Part shown: in pieces, positions 32,806 through 45,500 of the stretch
Numbering within the stretch: the stretch's first letter is position 1
Layout of the letters: every line of letters begins with the position of its first letter
Assembly: GCA_037951165.1 (NCBI GenBank)
Contig: JBBDHG010000522.1
Location: 62,001 to 126,000 of the forward strand
DNA from: Lophius americanus
Taxonomy: Eukaryota > Chordata > Actinopteri > Lophiiformes > Lophiidae
DNA: 64,000 nucleotides
Reading direction: 5' to 3'
Notes under the pieces: generated by a model
Told to the model about the DNA's origin: nothing
What the model saw: only the letters and a program-made list of their open reading frames with translations
The model's database searches: none
Position numbers and translations under genes: made by a program

Positions 32806-34615
32806 TTCTTATTTTATTTTTGCCTCTTCTGGTGACCAAGTTCTCGCTGATGCCCCTCTGAACCTCGTGGTATAAAGTACTCCTGAAACCATCCGTCTCC
32901 CGCCGAGTTGAATTCCCCCGGGTGAACTGCGTGGACCGAACCATTTTACGTCTCAATTTCGAAAATTACTTAATCTTTCTGCTTTTTTGATGACTTCAAA
33001 AGTAATTCCTCAAATTACTCGGGTAACTGGTTTATTTAAAAAGCCGAGGCATATAATTTGCATCGTTTAGAATAAAATACCTGATTACTAAAATAATTGA
33101 CTACTGCAGCTCTGAACTACAGATCCCTGAATAAGTTGGGCTGAACCCATATGCAGAGTTCGATGCAATTTTTTTTTTAAATGTTGGACACTGCCCCTTT
33201 AATGAAAGTGATTGACGCTCGGCGGCCGCGACAACGTGCATCCTGTTCTAAACGATGCCGAATCTAATACCCCTCCAACGTAATTGCGAGTAAACCCAAT
33301 CTCCGCGTTAATCTCACTCTAAGCCCGAAGAAGTCAAACGAGCGACTAAACTGACTAACCCGGCCCGCTCTGCTCCCAAACGACGCCGCACAGAGCTCAT
33401 TGTTTTTAAGTGGCCTCTGTTTGAATAACAATCCAACCACAATATACATTTTTCCACATGAGTAATAAAAGTAAAATTGACTCCATATTGAGTGCAGATG
33501 TTCTGCGGGCGGAGGAGAAATGGCACAAATGTTTCTGTGTACATGGATGTAAGAATTGAGTGTTTCTGACTGTGCATAAACATAATGTCTAAGTGGTTTT
33601 TGATTCAATAAACAGAGTTGGACCCTAATTATATACACATTTTTTTTTTTCTTCCGGGGCCAGAAACGCAAGACAGGCCGTGTTTGCGTTCGGATTTGGC
33701 GCGGCCCGGCTCACGTCGGCCCCGGCTTTTGGCTTGTCTGCACGAGACTCCCTAATTGAGGGAGACTTGCTTTTTCCTCCACAACAAATGGCATATGCAA
33801 TCAAGGATAAATATAGAATTCCATGTTGGTATTAGGAATCAGCGCCACGGCGGATAATGTTTCCCCGAAGAAGCGGCGCTTCTTCTCCGGCCAAAAATAT
33901 GTTGAGTCCGCTGCGGCCATGAAAAGGACGTTTAGAGACCGTTTATTCCCGTTTTCTACAAAGAGCCCAGTCGGCACAGATGTACAATATTCCCCTTCTT
34001 TTTTTTTTATTTTATTAAATTAGATTTTTGCAAGGAACGCCAACAAACCTTAACCTTTGTCGTTTCGGGAGGTTTTTTTTTCTTTCCATTCGCCGAATGA
34101 TTCCAAGTCCCTTACATCCTTACGAGACGGCTGATCTGCAGCCCTCATGATGGTGACGACGGCCAGTGGAGGAAGTGCCGAGCCTCTCTCCCACCCACGG
34201 AGACAAACGTACTCTTTTTTTCTTTTTTACTGCTAACCACTTGAACATCTCCAAGTCAATCTAAACACTCGCATGCCTGTGGACGGGCCGGCAACTGCCA
34301 GACCTCAAGCCCCGCGGGCCCTCGCTTCACTTGAGGTCCGAAGGGAACTTTCCAAAGGCGAATATGTATGTGATGTGGAAAGCTGAGAATCCCGGAGAGC
34401 GAGCCGGGATCAGGCCCCAAACACGCCGGGGCCATCTGCTTCCAATTACGCCCCAGCCACCGCCGTCCCCTCTGCACCCAAACCCGCCTGTTTGATCGGT
34501 ACCAGCCGGAGGAGAAGGTGCATGGCTCCAAAGATTACGGCTAGGAAAATAATTATTGGATCAAAGGTTGATCCATAAAACTTAAGAGAGGGATCTTTCT
34601 AGGCTCGGAGGGGAG
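32806..34615. other. Noncoding sequence, nothing recognised
   Basis: Several T-runs (33168-33178, 33639-33650, 34072-34080). 33720-33830 and 34250-34560 are repeat-free. No gene recognised. Confidence 0.4.
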
Positions 34616-34619
34616 GAGA

Positions 34620-34965
34620 GTATTAAGGGGTATTAGTCCATCCTGTATGTGAGTGAAAAATACAAATACCCCACTGTGAAAAAAGCATTTAGAACTGTAC
34701 TTTAGTCAAAGTATAAGTCAGCAGAAAAACGTAAAGCCTCACAGTAGTAGAGGGGACCCAAAATGTTGAACCCAGAGAGGGATTTTTGCTGCAAAGTATC
34801 ACCTATGTCCACTAGAGGGAGCAATGTGCACATTCCACAACAGAAGTAGTAGAAGTATACGGTAGCATCGAATGGAAATACTCAACTAAAGCACACGTAC
34901 ATCAAATTTGGACAGAAGGAGAGTACTTGAGTAAATGTACTCTGTTACTTCCCACCACTGCTCCT
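34620..34965. mobile_element. hAT-like nonautonomous element copy
   Basis: Runs through ACTTTAGTCAAAGTATAAGT, AGTAGAAGTATACGGTAGCA, GGAAATACTCAACTAAAGCA to GAGTACTTGAGTAAATGTAC and CCACCACTG. The order matches a very common teleost element that ends GTAAATGTACTTRGTTAC...CCACCACTG. It also contains a CACTAGAGGGAG string. No coding capacity. Confidence 0.65.
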
Positions 34966-36260
34966 CTGCAGGTTGTTGTTCCTCCGCCTCCTCGCGAGCT
35001 TTAATTCCGCGGACCCATCTGGACTCTCTCCGAAAGTTAACCGTAGAACCGTCCTTCCACTTCACACAGATTCTGAGACACGCGGCGCAGACCCGATCTC
35101 ACGTGCGTGTCGGGTTCCGCCAGCAGCCCGTGGATACGTGAGGTTCAGAGCCGCAGACAAAGACCAGCATTAGAACCGTCCCCCTGCCAAGAACCACAGG
35201 GGCAGGCGGCGTGGGCATCCATTAAATTAATTTGACTTCATTAGTGCCGACCTGCTATGCCTGCGGTGCCCATGGAGATGCCAGAGGGTGGGAGGTAGGG
35301 GGAGGAGGAGGAGGAGGAGGGAGGTGGAGGAAGGGGGCGGGTGGTGATTGAGTGGCATCAGCCGCTGCGCTCTGAGGAGAGCGAACACATGGCACTGACA
35401 GGCGGAATATGGCGGCGGTTCTTACACCGGGACGGCAGCCAAACAAAGGCAACATGCGTCACCGGCTTAAGGGGAGCTCCATCAACACCCGCTCGGAGCG
35501 CTAACGCCACGCACGCCGTGCCTCGCCGGCGTGCAGCCTTCTAGTCATGCGTGTGCGCGGTGTGAATACGGCGGGGCGATGAGATGCCAGCAGGTCGACC
35601 CGCTGGCAGCACCTCTGCCTCCGCTCGCCAGAAACGCTCATGTTATTACCTTAAGTAATATTTTTTTATTACTTTAGGCTGGCCTGGCCATTTTCTATAC
35701 TTTCCTCGCATGCGATCACACACTCTCTTTCCTTGAGCACATAAGCAGCGCCAGGATTTTTAAAATAAATGGCTGCTTTTGAGTTGAGGTCAATCGGGGT
35801 CGTTGTATTCCAGACGGGGCATCTGCGAATTTTGAAGTATCCGTTTAATGACTTTTAAGACCTTCTTAATACCTTCAATATTAAAAATGAATACCATGAC
35901 CACGGCAGCAGGAACCAGACTACGGCCCACTGTACGCCGTCAGCGGGTTGGAGTGAATTTAAATAACATCAACTCGGCGCGGCACACATTAGCAAACACA
36001 GCTGCCTTTTAAATCAACAAAAGCGAAGTAGAACTGTGTGGCGCTATTCTCACGTATGATTCATCAAATAAACATAAAAGAGCGGGAGGGGAAAACTCCC
36101 CAGCCAGGCGCTACAACTTTGACTTATAATCACAAAGCCATTACTGGCGGTCGCCGGGAAAAATTCCCAATGGAAGTAGTGCACTGTAAAAAAAAGAATG
36201 TTCCAGAATGTTCTTTAAAAATAAAAATAAGGTCACCATGTACAATACATTACAGTATAT
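34966..36260. other. Noncoding sequence
   Basis: 35080-35630 is GC-rich with (GGA)n at about 35298-35320. 35640-35720 is repeat-free and AT-mixed. No gene recognised. Confidence 0.4.
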
Positions 36261-36296
36261 ATATATATATGTGTGTGTGTGTGTATATGTGTGTGT
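36253..36296. repeat. (TA)n(TG)n microsatellite
   Basis: TATATATATATATATG followed by TG repeats, directly before the 37-bp array. Confidence 0.9.
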
Positions 36297-36905
36297 ACAA
36301 CACACTGAGAAACAAGCTACACATACCACAATACAACACAATTAGAAAACCCGCTGCAAATACCCCAATACAAACATTGAGAAAACGCGCTGCACATACC
36401 ACAATTCAACACATTGAGAAAACGTGCTGCAAATACCACAATACAACACATTGAGAAAACACGCTGCAAAAACAACAATACAACACATTGAGAAAACACG
36501 CTGCACATACCACAATTCAACACATTGAGAAAACACGCTGCAAATACCACAATACAACACATTGAGAAAACACGCTGCACATACCACAATTCAACACATT
36601 GAGAAAACACGCTGCACATACCACAATACAACACATTGAGAAAACACGCTGCAAATACCACAATACAACACATTGAGAAAACACGCTGCACATACCACAA
36701 TTCAACACATTGAGAAAACACGCTGCACATACCACAATACAACACAATGAGAAAACACGCTGCAAATACCACAATACAAAACATTGAGAAAACACGCTGC
36801 AAATACCACAATACAACAGTTTGAGAAAACCCGTTGCAAATACCACAATACAACAGTTTGAGAAAACACACTCCAATTATCACGTTACAACACACTAAGA
36901 AAACG
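36297..36905. repeat. 37-bp minisatellite, about 16 units
   Basis: The unit contains GAGAAAACACGCTGCAAATA then CCACAATACAACACATT (37 bp). Variants CAAATA...AATAC, CACATA...AATTC and CACATA...AATAC occur in order, giving at least two consecutive 111-bp triplets. No stop occurs in any minus-strand phase of the unit, so a 210-codon minus ORF spans the array. I regard that ORF as an artefact. Confidence 0.95.
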
Positions 36906-38605
36906 CGCCGCCACAGCGTTTCCTGAGGACACACAAAAAAGTGACGCATACATCTGAATGTTCTTGTTTGTTTTAGCCGAAATGTTTATTTTGGTTTGTT
37001 TTGACGTTGTGATCGCATGATTCATTTTAGCTTGTTTTCCAACGCCGCTGACAGATAGCCGACGCCAGGAACTCAGAACCAAAAAACCGTGGCGAAAGCA
37101 AGCGCTTACGGACGAGTGCATCAATTTTAGCCGTTCTCTGGAAACACACTGAGTATTCTCAGTTTCTTGTGGTCCTGTTTTCTCCAAATGCAGAACACGT
37201 CCAATTGATGAAGATGTTTTGATGAAGATGTTTTTATTTATCTATTTTCCTGTATTTACTTACGTCGCAGTGCATTTGCCCCCGTCAGCCACCGTACTTC
37301 CGCCTCCATTTCACCACTAGGGGAACTTTTTATCTCCACCCCTCGGAATCACGCTCGGTGGTCACACGCAGCTCCTCGGCCCCGAGCGAAGCCCTCCGGG
37401 CGACTTGTGGCGCTGAACCCATGCTCTGCTGGGAGTGGTGCACCTGAAAAATGAGGAAATAAATAAATAATTGGAGGCATTAGGTCCACGTAGGAGTGGA
37501 AGGTAGCCTGAGGGCGGTGAGTGTTATGTCTGACAGCAGTGAAGGCTTTGATCTGAGGGCCCCGTCTGAAGATCACTTCCACATCTGCACAGGGGGAACG
37601 AGCTGTAAACTGCCAAGAAGCATTTTAATGACAGTTGGATTATAAAATGAAAGAGGGCTCCAGATGGCAGGCAGCGCTGCGGTTCGGGGGTCGGGGGTGG
37701 GGGGTGGGGGGAAAGGCTGTTTAAACTGCGTTTTTATTGATAAAATATGGGGTGAAAAATTGCGCGGAGCTTATTAGGCGTCCCGCTGCGATGTTGCTCA
37801 GCTGGCCAAGCTGTTCGGCCGTGGCCACCGTCCAAACATGCCTCCATAAATTCTTTCGCCGTACCTTTAAATCTGTGAGAATCCCGGCTTGTTAAGTTCA
37901 CCCTGGCCCGACCGAATCCCCCACATCGCGTTCGGCCCCTTCAAAGACTTGTTCGTGCCCTCTCTCTCTCTCTCTCTCGCCCTCTCTCTCTCTCTCTCTC
38001 GCCCTCTCTCTCTCTCGCCCTCTCTCTCTCTCTGGCCGGCTGGCGGTAGGAGTCAGACTGCTGTAGTGGTGCTATAGTACTAGTATATATATATATATAT
38101 ATTGTACCGAATACTCCGCTACCAGTACAATGAAAGCATTATACTCTAATAATAATCTCATTATCTACAATAATTCAAATTTTTTTCTAATTGCATGTAG
38201 TCAATATTTGCCATGATTAGCTTTTAAAGACATATAATTCCTATAGATGTTGTTATAGGAGTGAATCAATGTACAGATAGGAGTTATGAAGTTCAACATC
38301 TTCTATTTGTCATATATTCAGAGCATTTATTTCACTGTTCGTGTGTAATACAAGCCATAAACATGCAAACATATGTTATAAGTGTCTCGTAGAACATATG
38401 TATTGTTAATGTATTGTTAAGGCGGTATGCCATTCTGTACGGATAAATAATTTAAAATACAAGAGATTAACTTTGAAGATAAACATGTTTTTCAGCAAAG
38501 ACTGACTTTGTCCTCAAAACAATTGATGATTCTGTGGAACTTTATCAACATAGGCACACGATGACAGCATCTCTTGATCGGTTTTATTCATTTCTTTCTC
38601 CAATA
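36906..38605. other. Noncoding sequence with simple repeats
   Basis: (CT)n with CGCC interruptions at 37961-38033, (TA)n at 38083-38102, and a G-rich run at 37686-37711. 37600-37900 is repeat-free. 38100-38600 is AT-rich. No gene recognised. Confidence 0.45.
37961..38033. repeat. (CT)n with regular CGCC interruptions
   Basis: CT blocks broken three times by CGCC, giving units of about 16-22 bp. Confidence 0.95.
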
Positions 38606-38608
38606 GAT

Positions 38609-38785
38609 CTCCGCTCTGTGCGCTGGTACACAGCTAACACTCGCTCTTCGTCGCTCTCAACCTCTCCGCTCTGTGCGCTGGTACACAGCTAACACTCGCT
38701 CTTCGTCGCTCTCAACTTCTCCGCTCTGTGTGCTTGTACACAGCTAACACTCGCTCTTCGTCACTCTCCACATGTCCGCTCTACG
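38609..38785. repeat. 55-bp minisatellite, about 3.2 units
   Basis: Units start at 38609, 38664 and 38719 with a decayed fourth at 38774. Each begins CTCCGCTCTGTGYGCT and holds TACACAGCTAACACTCGCTC and TTCGTCGCTCTC. The first two are almost identical. Confidence 0.95.
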
Positions 38786-38837
38786 CCCGCTCAACCTGGC
38801 ATAGAGCTAAATGGCTCCGGTTTGTTCCAGCTATAGG

Positions 38838-38900
38838 AACAGTGAGATAGTAGTGGTCAGCATTGTTGCCCCGGAACAAGACGGTTCTGGTTCTAAACTC
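38838..38900 (+). mobile_element. tRNA-type SINE fragment
   Basis: AGTAGTGGTCAGCATTGTTG, then CCCCGGAACAAGACGGTTCT, then GGTTCTAAAC (B-box-like). It is the same head as 14172-14283. Confidence 0.6.
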
Positions 38901-38931
38901 ATCTGGACTCATAAGTCTTATAGAACGCAGG

Positions 38932-39192
38932 GTTCGGCCCATTTTGCAGAGAGAATTGTGGGTAAGCGAGTACGTTTGACTGTATAGAGTGTTAACCTTA
39001 TAGCTAGCTCAGCTCTGACAGCTGGGAACCTTTTCTTATTCTTCCTTTTCTTATTAGCCACAAACTGCACTTCCTACTCTATGACAACTTTTCTTTTTTT
39101 TTTTATTATAACGAGTCGCGTCGCCATGGCAACTCGGACGCTCCGGCACTTCCACAGGCGTCGTGAGAGAAGAAGGTGCTGATATCAGCCGG
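38932..39192 (+). repeat. Dispersed repeat family X, copy 1 (RFX X-box)
   Basis: Collinear with 58379-58653: TTTGCAGAGAGAATTGTGGG, a TAGCTAGC block, GCTCTGACAGCTG, CTTTTCTTATTAGCCAC, ATTATAACG, and CGTCGCCATGGCAACTC. The last holds a perfect RFX X-box (GTNRCC-N(0-3)-RGYAAC type) at 39120-39133. The position equivalent to the CRE of copy 2 reads TGATATCA (39180-39187). Confidence 0.85.
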
Positions 39193-39555
39193 TCGAATAA
39201 AGGAAAATAGAGTATAAATTTAAGTGGAAATGTAGATACGAACCAGTTCCTACAATATTAGTATTATTACCATGTGAAATAGTAATCAAATACCTGACCT
39301 GAGGTCAAATACTTGACCCGCCACCAAACATAATCAGCTTTAAACAACAAGTTCAAAGAATAAATTCCCTGCCTCTTCAACCTGAAAATGCAAAGTACCT
39401 TTTCTCGAGTCAGTCTTCCGTTTAACGGTTCCAGGCTACTACACAAACATGGCGGCGCATCATGGCGTCCTCAATGGAGATATAAACGGCTATTTTAAGC
39501 TAACGTAAAATTAATCGACTTCTTCTTTTCTGCCTATTTTTATTTTTCATTTTTT
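39193..39555. other. Noncoding sequence, nothing recognised
   Basis: No gene or repeat recognised. Confidence 0.35.
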
Positions 39556-39775
39556 AAGGGGGTCGCCACCACGGATCGTCTCGCTGTGCATATTGACCTT
39601 TCCGATTTTTATCGGATGCCCGTCCGGACACAACCCTCCCATTTACCCGGGCTTTGGACCAGCACCAAATGTGTCTGGGAAGGCTGGTAGCACTAAGGAC
39701 CTTGCCTAAGGGTCCAGACTACATTTCCGGCAAACCCTCCTTTGACTGGGATTTGAACCCCAGTGTCCTTGATCC
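39556..39775 (-). mobile_element. SINE body and tail, minus strand
   Basis: Shares GCCCGTCCGGACACAACCCT, CATTTACCCGGGCTTTGGAC and GATTTGAACCCCAGTG (B-box reversed) with 13945-14128. Its 3' end on the minus strand (39556-39585, plus strand GGGGGTCGCCACCACGGATC) resembles the GTCGCCGCAGCAGATCATCT string in the RTE-like fragment at 50275-50297. Confidence 0.65.
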
Positions 39776-39869
39776 CGTTATTATTTACGCATAAATTTAG
39801 TTTTAAGCTGATTTAACACAAACGAAAATGGGTTCCGAATAATAGGGTCCATTTATTCACACACCCTGC

Positions 39870-39915
39870 ACCTTTAAGTACATTAACTGAGTACTTAGTT
39901 ACCGTGCACCACTGT
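39870..39915. mobile_element. hAT-like element end fragment
   Basis: AAGTACATTAACTGAGTACT, TAGTTACCGTGCACCACTG: the terminal portion of the element copied at 34620-34965. Confidence 0.5.
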
Positions 39916-40520
39916 AGAAAGGAATAATAATCTGTGTGAGAACGTACTATGATCAGAAAGCTGCCGTTGGAGAAGAAGGTAAGATTTAGTGGATGGTAAT
40001 GAATTCCCTTTTTGAGGCGCAACCTTGAGGCTTTATAAACGCAGGTATCGGATAAAAGGCGCCGTGATTCACGCGGAAAAAAAGGAATAATAATTAGACT
40101 GATTTAGAGCGGTGTTGGTTAAATCGGGAGTGTCTCGCTCTTAATGTTACTTTGTGGTAAATTAGTCTTTAAATCTGCGGCTCACATTGAATTGGCTTAT
40201 AAGAAATAAAACAATTTAAAAAAAATGGTAAAAATAAAAAATCACGGTCTCAATGAAAGGCGCGAATGAAAGTCGTCTCGGCTCCATCAAAATCCACGCG
40301 CGTCACACGGAAGCCCCACTCTCCCCCCTGCAGAGTGAGCTCGTTCTCAGCGGGGGGTACGTTGTTAGCCGCGCCCCTCGCTACTAATTTAAAATCCATT
40401 TAAAGCTTATAGGATGGCTGACTGAAACACCCTTATGACTGCCTGGAATCTTTTTTTTTTGACTCCCGACCTTCAGAAAACAGACAGCCCAATTTATATT
40501 CCATAACTACCACTTCAAGG

Positions 40521-40576
40521 CCCACCCGCCGCGCCCCCATTCCACCCGCCGCGCCCCCATCCCACCCGCGCCCATC
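40521..40576. repeat. 20-bp tandem, 2.7 units
   Basis: Unit CCACCCGCCGCGCCCCCATT, with the last copy truncated. Confidence 0.9.
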
Positions 40577-40915
40577 GCAGACAATTACCGTCGACATCAC
40601 ATCAGCTTACAACCATTGCTTTGCTTGTTTGTCTCGTTATGTGGCCTAAAACTGCCGTCTCCCTGGGAAGGTCCCGTCCCATCTGCCCACCCTTATTGGT
40701 TTACACACACAAACACACACATCTACAAACACATCCCTCCACCCCCCCCCCGCCGCCCCGTCCATAGGAGAGCGGGGACAGACAGCCGACAGCCTAATGG
40801 ACTAATTTGTAGCTACGATCGAAAAAAAAAAAGAAGCTGAGTCGTTGGACATGTTACAATTTGACAGTGAGTGGCAGCTCTGAGCCGGACAACAATGCTT
40901 CAACCACAAATCTTT

Positions 40916-40941
40916 CCCTCCCTCCCTCCCTCCCTCCCTCC
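40916..40941. repeat. (CCCT)n microsatellite
   Basis: About 26 bp of CCCT tetranucleotides. Confidence 0.95.
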
Positions 40942-41057
40942 GGCTGCCTCCCCCCCTGCTTCAAATGCTTTATTTCTTCCCCTCCGTGGAGAGTATTCAG
41001 AAAAAAAAGGTGATGGCAGAGATGCTTTTGGCACATTCTGCTGCTCAAAGCTCCCGA

Positions 41058-41064
41058 CTCTCCC

Positions 41065-41099
<35 letters not shown>

Positions 41100-41100
41100 T
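41058..41100. repeat. (CT)n microsatellite
   Basis: Interrupted, then uninterrupted CT. Confidence 0.95.
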
Positions 41101-42144
41101 CTTTTACCCAAACCCCCTCGCATCCCTACCTCCCTACCTCCCCTTCCTCTCTACCTTCACATGGTTCCCATAGGATGAAATAGGGAAAGCATCTCAGAGC
41201 ATTCTAATGCGTTTGAAGTGCAGGACAGATGGGAGGCTCCGGGGACTGTAAAAAATGAATCGGGGCTCGTAATAGGAGAGATGTTTTGAATCGTCTTCCC
41301 CATAAGTTATTTATCAGGGGCCCTTAGTGGTGGAGGAACACTTCAGAGTTCTCCCTTAATGTAGCATCTGATGACTCGTAGGGGGCTGTTCCAGGAAGCA
41401 TTGCTGTAAAACAGGAGGGGAACATTAGCGAGGAGGTCTCTCAGGGCCCGGGCAAAGAAGAAACAACACGGAGAGCGACTCTTTCCCAGCATGCAACTCA
41501 GGGCAGAGATGCGAGGCGCAGGAAAAGATGTAGAGAGGTAGGAGAGCAGGATGTTCTGTACTGTGATTCCGACGGTGGTACGTACCTTTCAGCAGGCGAC
41601 GTGTCGCAGTTGTGAAAGTAGAAAAACAAAGAACTGGTGGCGGTGGCTGATGGTTTCTTTGTGTCGCTCTGCACCTTCAAACCCGGGACGATTCGTGTCA
41701 CCCGCATAAGAAACATGAAATTACACGCCGCGGACTTCCGTTATCAGCCATGGCCATGCTGTGGAAGTCATCAAACGCTGCCATGTCTGGGTTCACATTA
41801 CCCAGAGGCGGATACACAGAGAGCTGCGATCTGCTTCCAGACACGATCTTTCGGACTTTCTCAGCGCGGAATGACTTTCATGTCGAAGCGTCATGCCCAT
41901 GTTGAAAATTTGATAACTGGAAAACTTCAGAGGAAATTTTAAGATGTTTTCCGATGTAGCACCTGTACGGGCCTGGACTGTTTCCTTGTTTGAATCAAGA
42001 CTTTTACTCCCAGAAAAGGATGATGTCAGACGGCTTTGATGTCATTTACTTGTTCTTTGATGTCTTTTTTAATTTCATGTCGAAGTAGCAGCTGGAGTGA
42101 TGTCTTTGGCGTGGGATTAGATGTGTTTCTGACACGTGTAATGA

Positions 42145-42596
42145 GTGAACCTGAACCGTTTCTCTGATTACACCTGGACTGTTTCACTGATTACACCTGG
42201 ACTGTTTCACTGTGTGAACCCGGACTGTTTTACTGATTACACCTGGACTGTTTCACTGTATGAACCTGGACTGTTTCACTGATTAACCCTGGACTGTTTC
42301 ACTGCGTGAACCCGGACTGTTTCACTGATTACACCTGGACTGTTTCCCTGTGTGAACCCGGACTGTTTCACTGATTACACCTGGACTGTTTCACTGTGTG
42401 AACCCGGACTGTTTCACTGATTACACCTGGACTGTTTCACTGTATGAACCCGGACTGTTTCACTGATTACACCTGGACTGTTTCCCTGTATGAACCTGGA
42501 CTGTTTCACTGATTACACCTGGACTGTTTCACTGTATGAACCTGGACTGTTTCACTGTATGAACCTGGACTGTTTCACTGATTACACCTGGACTGT
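42145..42596. repeat. 23-bp minisatellite, array B (about 19 units)
   Basis: Alternating units CTGGACTGTTTCACTGATTA(cac) and CCGGACTGTTTCACTGTGTG(aac) form a 46-bp dimer with local breaks in alternation near 42530-42560. The reverse complement matches the array at 25786-25936 at about 20 of 23 positions. Confidence 0.95.
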
Positions 42597-45500
42597 GGTT
42601 ATAATATCGTGGCTTTGGGGGTCAAAGTTCACGCCGATGTGACATCAGACCCCAAAGAGTTTTCTTTTATTAATGAAGGTTTTTATTACAGATTTAAGCT
42701 CAGCTATTTATTTATTTTCACGACCTTTGACCATCTTTTGAGGATGAAATTAAAAAAGAAGATTTTTTTTAAAAGGTCAGAATAACGGCACCGATTCTTC
42801 AGCTGCAAATTCGACATGTTTCGCCTTTGCCCTAAATATATACCCTTGTCACGTTGGCCATCTCGTCATCAGACTGTAAACATCCATGAATATCAGTAAC
42901 CAGCTTATTTTTATGCTTTTCTGACCGGAGGAGCTGTACATGGACCCCGCCACCTTGAAATACATCACAAGCGCCAGTAATGGACCGAGCCAACCTGGGA
43001 TGTCTCTAATCACCGGAGACTAATAGCCTCTGAACTGATCACTGAGGCTAATGAAGACCAGCTAACGACATAGTTGCTTCGTTTGTGCTAATTGCTCTCC
43101 CTGGACCTCCACTGTGGCCCCTGTCTTCAGAGCATCTGTCACCAGGCATACACCGCTTAAACCCTGGCCTCAGCCTCAGTGGTGGGCACCACGCCAGAAA
43201 CAGTCGTCTCCTGGTGTCCTTTTACTAGAGCGAGGTGTGAAAAAACACATTGCTAGCGATATTGTTTGTTTTTCCCGGGATTTACCTCGCGATAAAACCG
43301 CGTGCATGTGAAGAGGTCGAATCTTGATGCTAAATCTAGACGACACTGTCCAACCCTGATTGGAATTGATGTCAATATTGACTGACCCGCTGATCTAACA
43401 CTGTCAATGTCATGTTCTGCCCGCCCTTTGAGTGAAAAGTACATGCGTGAATAAAGGGGCATCATAGTAGTAGTACAGAAAAGAAACAAGATGGGTGTTT
43501 CAAACTCCGGACCCAGGAGACCAGGCTTTGTGTGGTACTTGACGTTTCTATACAGAAATTGCTTCCAAGGCCTCCGGTCGGGGGCTACATAAATAATTTG
43601 TCCTCTAAACATCACTCACTGTGCCGACGCATCTCATCTATACAGATGTCTGTTTCATCTTTGTGCCATACCAGAGGCAGAAAACTCCATACCTCCATTA
43701 TGGCTCCAACGCGTTCATACAGAACAGAGGGTCTGAATAAAAAGGCCCGCCTTTACTTGCGTAGGGCGCTAAAGAAACCACAAGTCATGGTGACTCACAC
43801 ACCATGACTGCATAATCTCACGTACTCACCTAACACACACCAACGAGGATTTTTTTTTATAAATACTATTCAAGACCAAACTTGGATCATCAAGGGAAAC
43901 TTTTTCTAAACAAATCTATAATGGAGCTCCACTCGACATGTGCTTGGTATTGGTAACTTCTTCCTCATGATCTTTCCCCTAATGTCTCCAAGTAGCATCG
44001 GCGCCTAACCCTAATCAGGTCTAACCGGTAACCTTCAGCTTAAATGAGATATATATATTTATTTTTTAAAGTGTAAGGTTAGAAGTGAAGCCATAAACAT
44101 GCGTAGAGCCAGTTCTTTGTTTGTCCTTCCTTGGACTTCCTCGGTGGATGGAACCACTGTTCCGGGGCAGAAACAGGAGATTCTGTGGTTTTTGGATGCT
44201 CTGTGCATTGAAGCACGACTAGAAACAAGTGTATTTGATTTACGCTAATCGGATAAATATTCACAGAAAGCCCTTTTGGCTTTGCTGGAAAACGTTTCTA
44301 GGTTCAGTGGTTCTGAACTTGCAATTTTGCCACGACGTTAGGTTTTTCAATTCAAGGTAATATTGGTGTAGCTGACGCGATGTTCCGCCCAGATTTCCCT
44401 GACTCCAATCTAATTCATACATGCGATTTTTAAAAATTTCTGCTCCTTCTCCTTTTTTTTTCATATGGTTGCGAGTACGTGGGTCCTTTCATGCAGAACG
44501 TCTGATGCAGACGCAGCAGTGGCCATTTTGAGGCACTGGTGCGTGGCTTGGCATTACAATGGCAACAATTTGCATATCATTTCATGTTGGGGATATTAGA
44601 TTAATGGCTTGTGACTGGTGTGATGAATACTAATTTAGCCTTAAATCACGCCACTGTTCAGACACCGTCATCCCGCCCAACAGGCAGGATGGCGGCGAGC
44701 AGCCAGAGATTTTATAAGGTCAGCTAACTTCCCCAGCAAAGCTCTTCTTGTTGCTGGTTTATTCTATTCGGTTACGACACTCGTAATAAATGTTTGCTAT
44801 TCCAGGGACTGTTGGCTTCATATGAGCGCACCACAGGGGTTAATGCCGTCTCCATTTACCCAAGCAGACAATAAAATCTGCAGATAGAGTCAGTCCAGAA
44901 GTAATGGCAAATCTGGGTCTGATAAAAATCATAAACGTCGTGCCCCCAGCCCCTCCCCCCGATGCCCCCGGTTTGACTCCCAGCGTGTTAGTCCGTGGAA
45001 CAGGCAGCTTTCAGAGCCACGAGACACAATGATGTTAATGTTGCGTGAAAAGGCTACAGAGTTTGGTAGGAGAGCAGATATTCATGCAGAGTATTAATGT
45101 CATCTGAGGCTTTTCAGCCTCAGATTTAAAAATTGCAAAGGTTTTTGTGTTTTTAAAAAAATATATTGAGCACATTTGAATTAAGCCCAGATTTGAACTG
45201 CATTAAAACGACTAATACACTATTTGCATAAAACAACCTCAGAATCAGTGCTTCCCATTGACAAACACCGAAGTATGTTCACTTCAAATATAACGTGATT
45301 TAACACAATGATAAAGTACCAGATATCAGGCAGATGATCGGAAAATCCTACGAATCTACAATCTACAATCTCTTTCTCCAGACGTATTTCATTTACAATA
45401 CAGTTCATTCTTTGTGCATGCTAAAGGTATAGCAACAATCCCATGTGCACATGTGCACATGTGCACATTTACAAGTCGTGTGAAATGTAAAACAGAGCGG

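Larger units (their letters stand above)
39916..42140. other. Noncoding sequence with simple repeats
   Basis: A 20-bp GC-rich tandem lies at 40521-40576, (CCCT)n at 40916-40941, and (CT)n at 41058-41100. 41150-41480 is repeat-free. No gene recognised. Confidence 0.45.

Noticed and set aside
36317..36949. 210-codon minus-strand Cys/Val/Phe-rich ORF
   Set aside because: Produced by the 37-bp minisatellite; residue pattern repeats every 37 residues.
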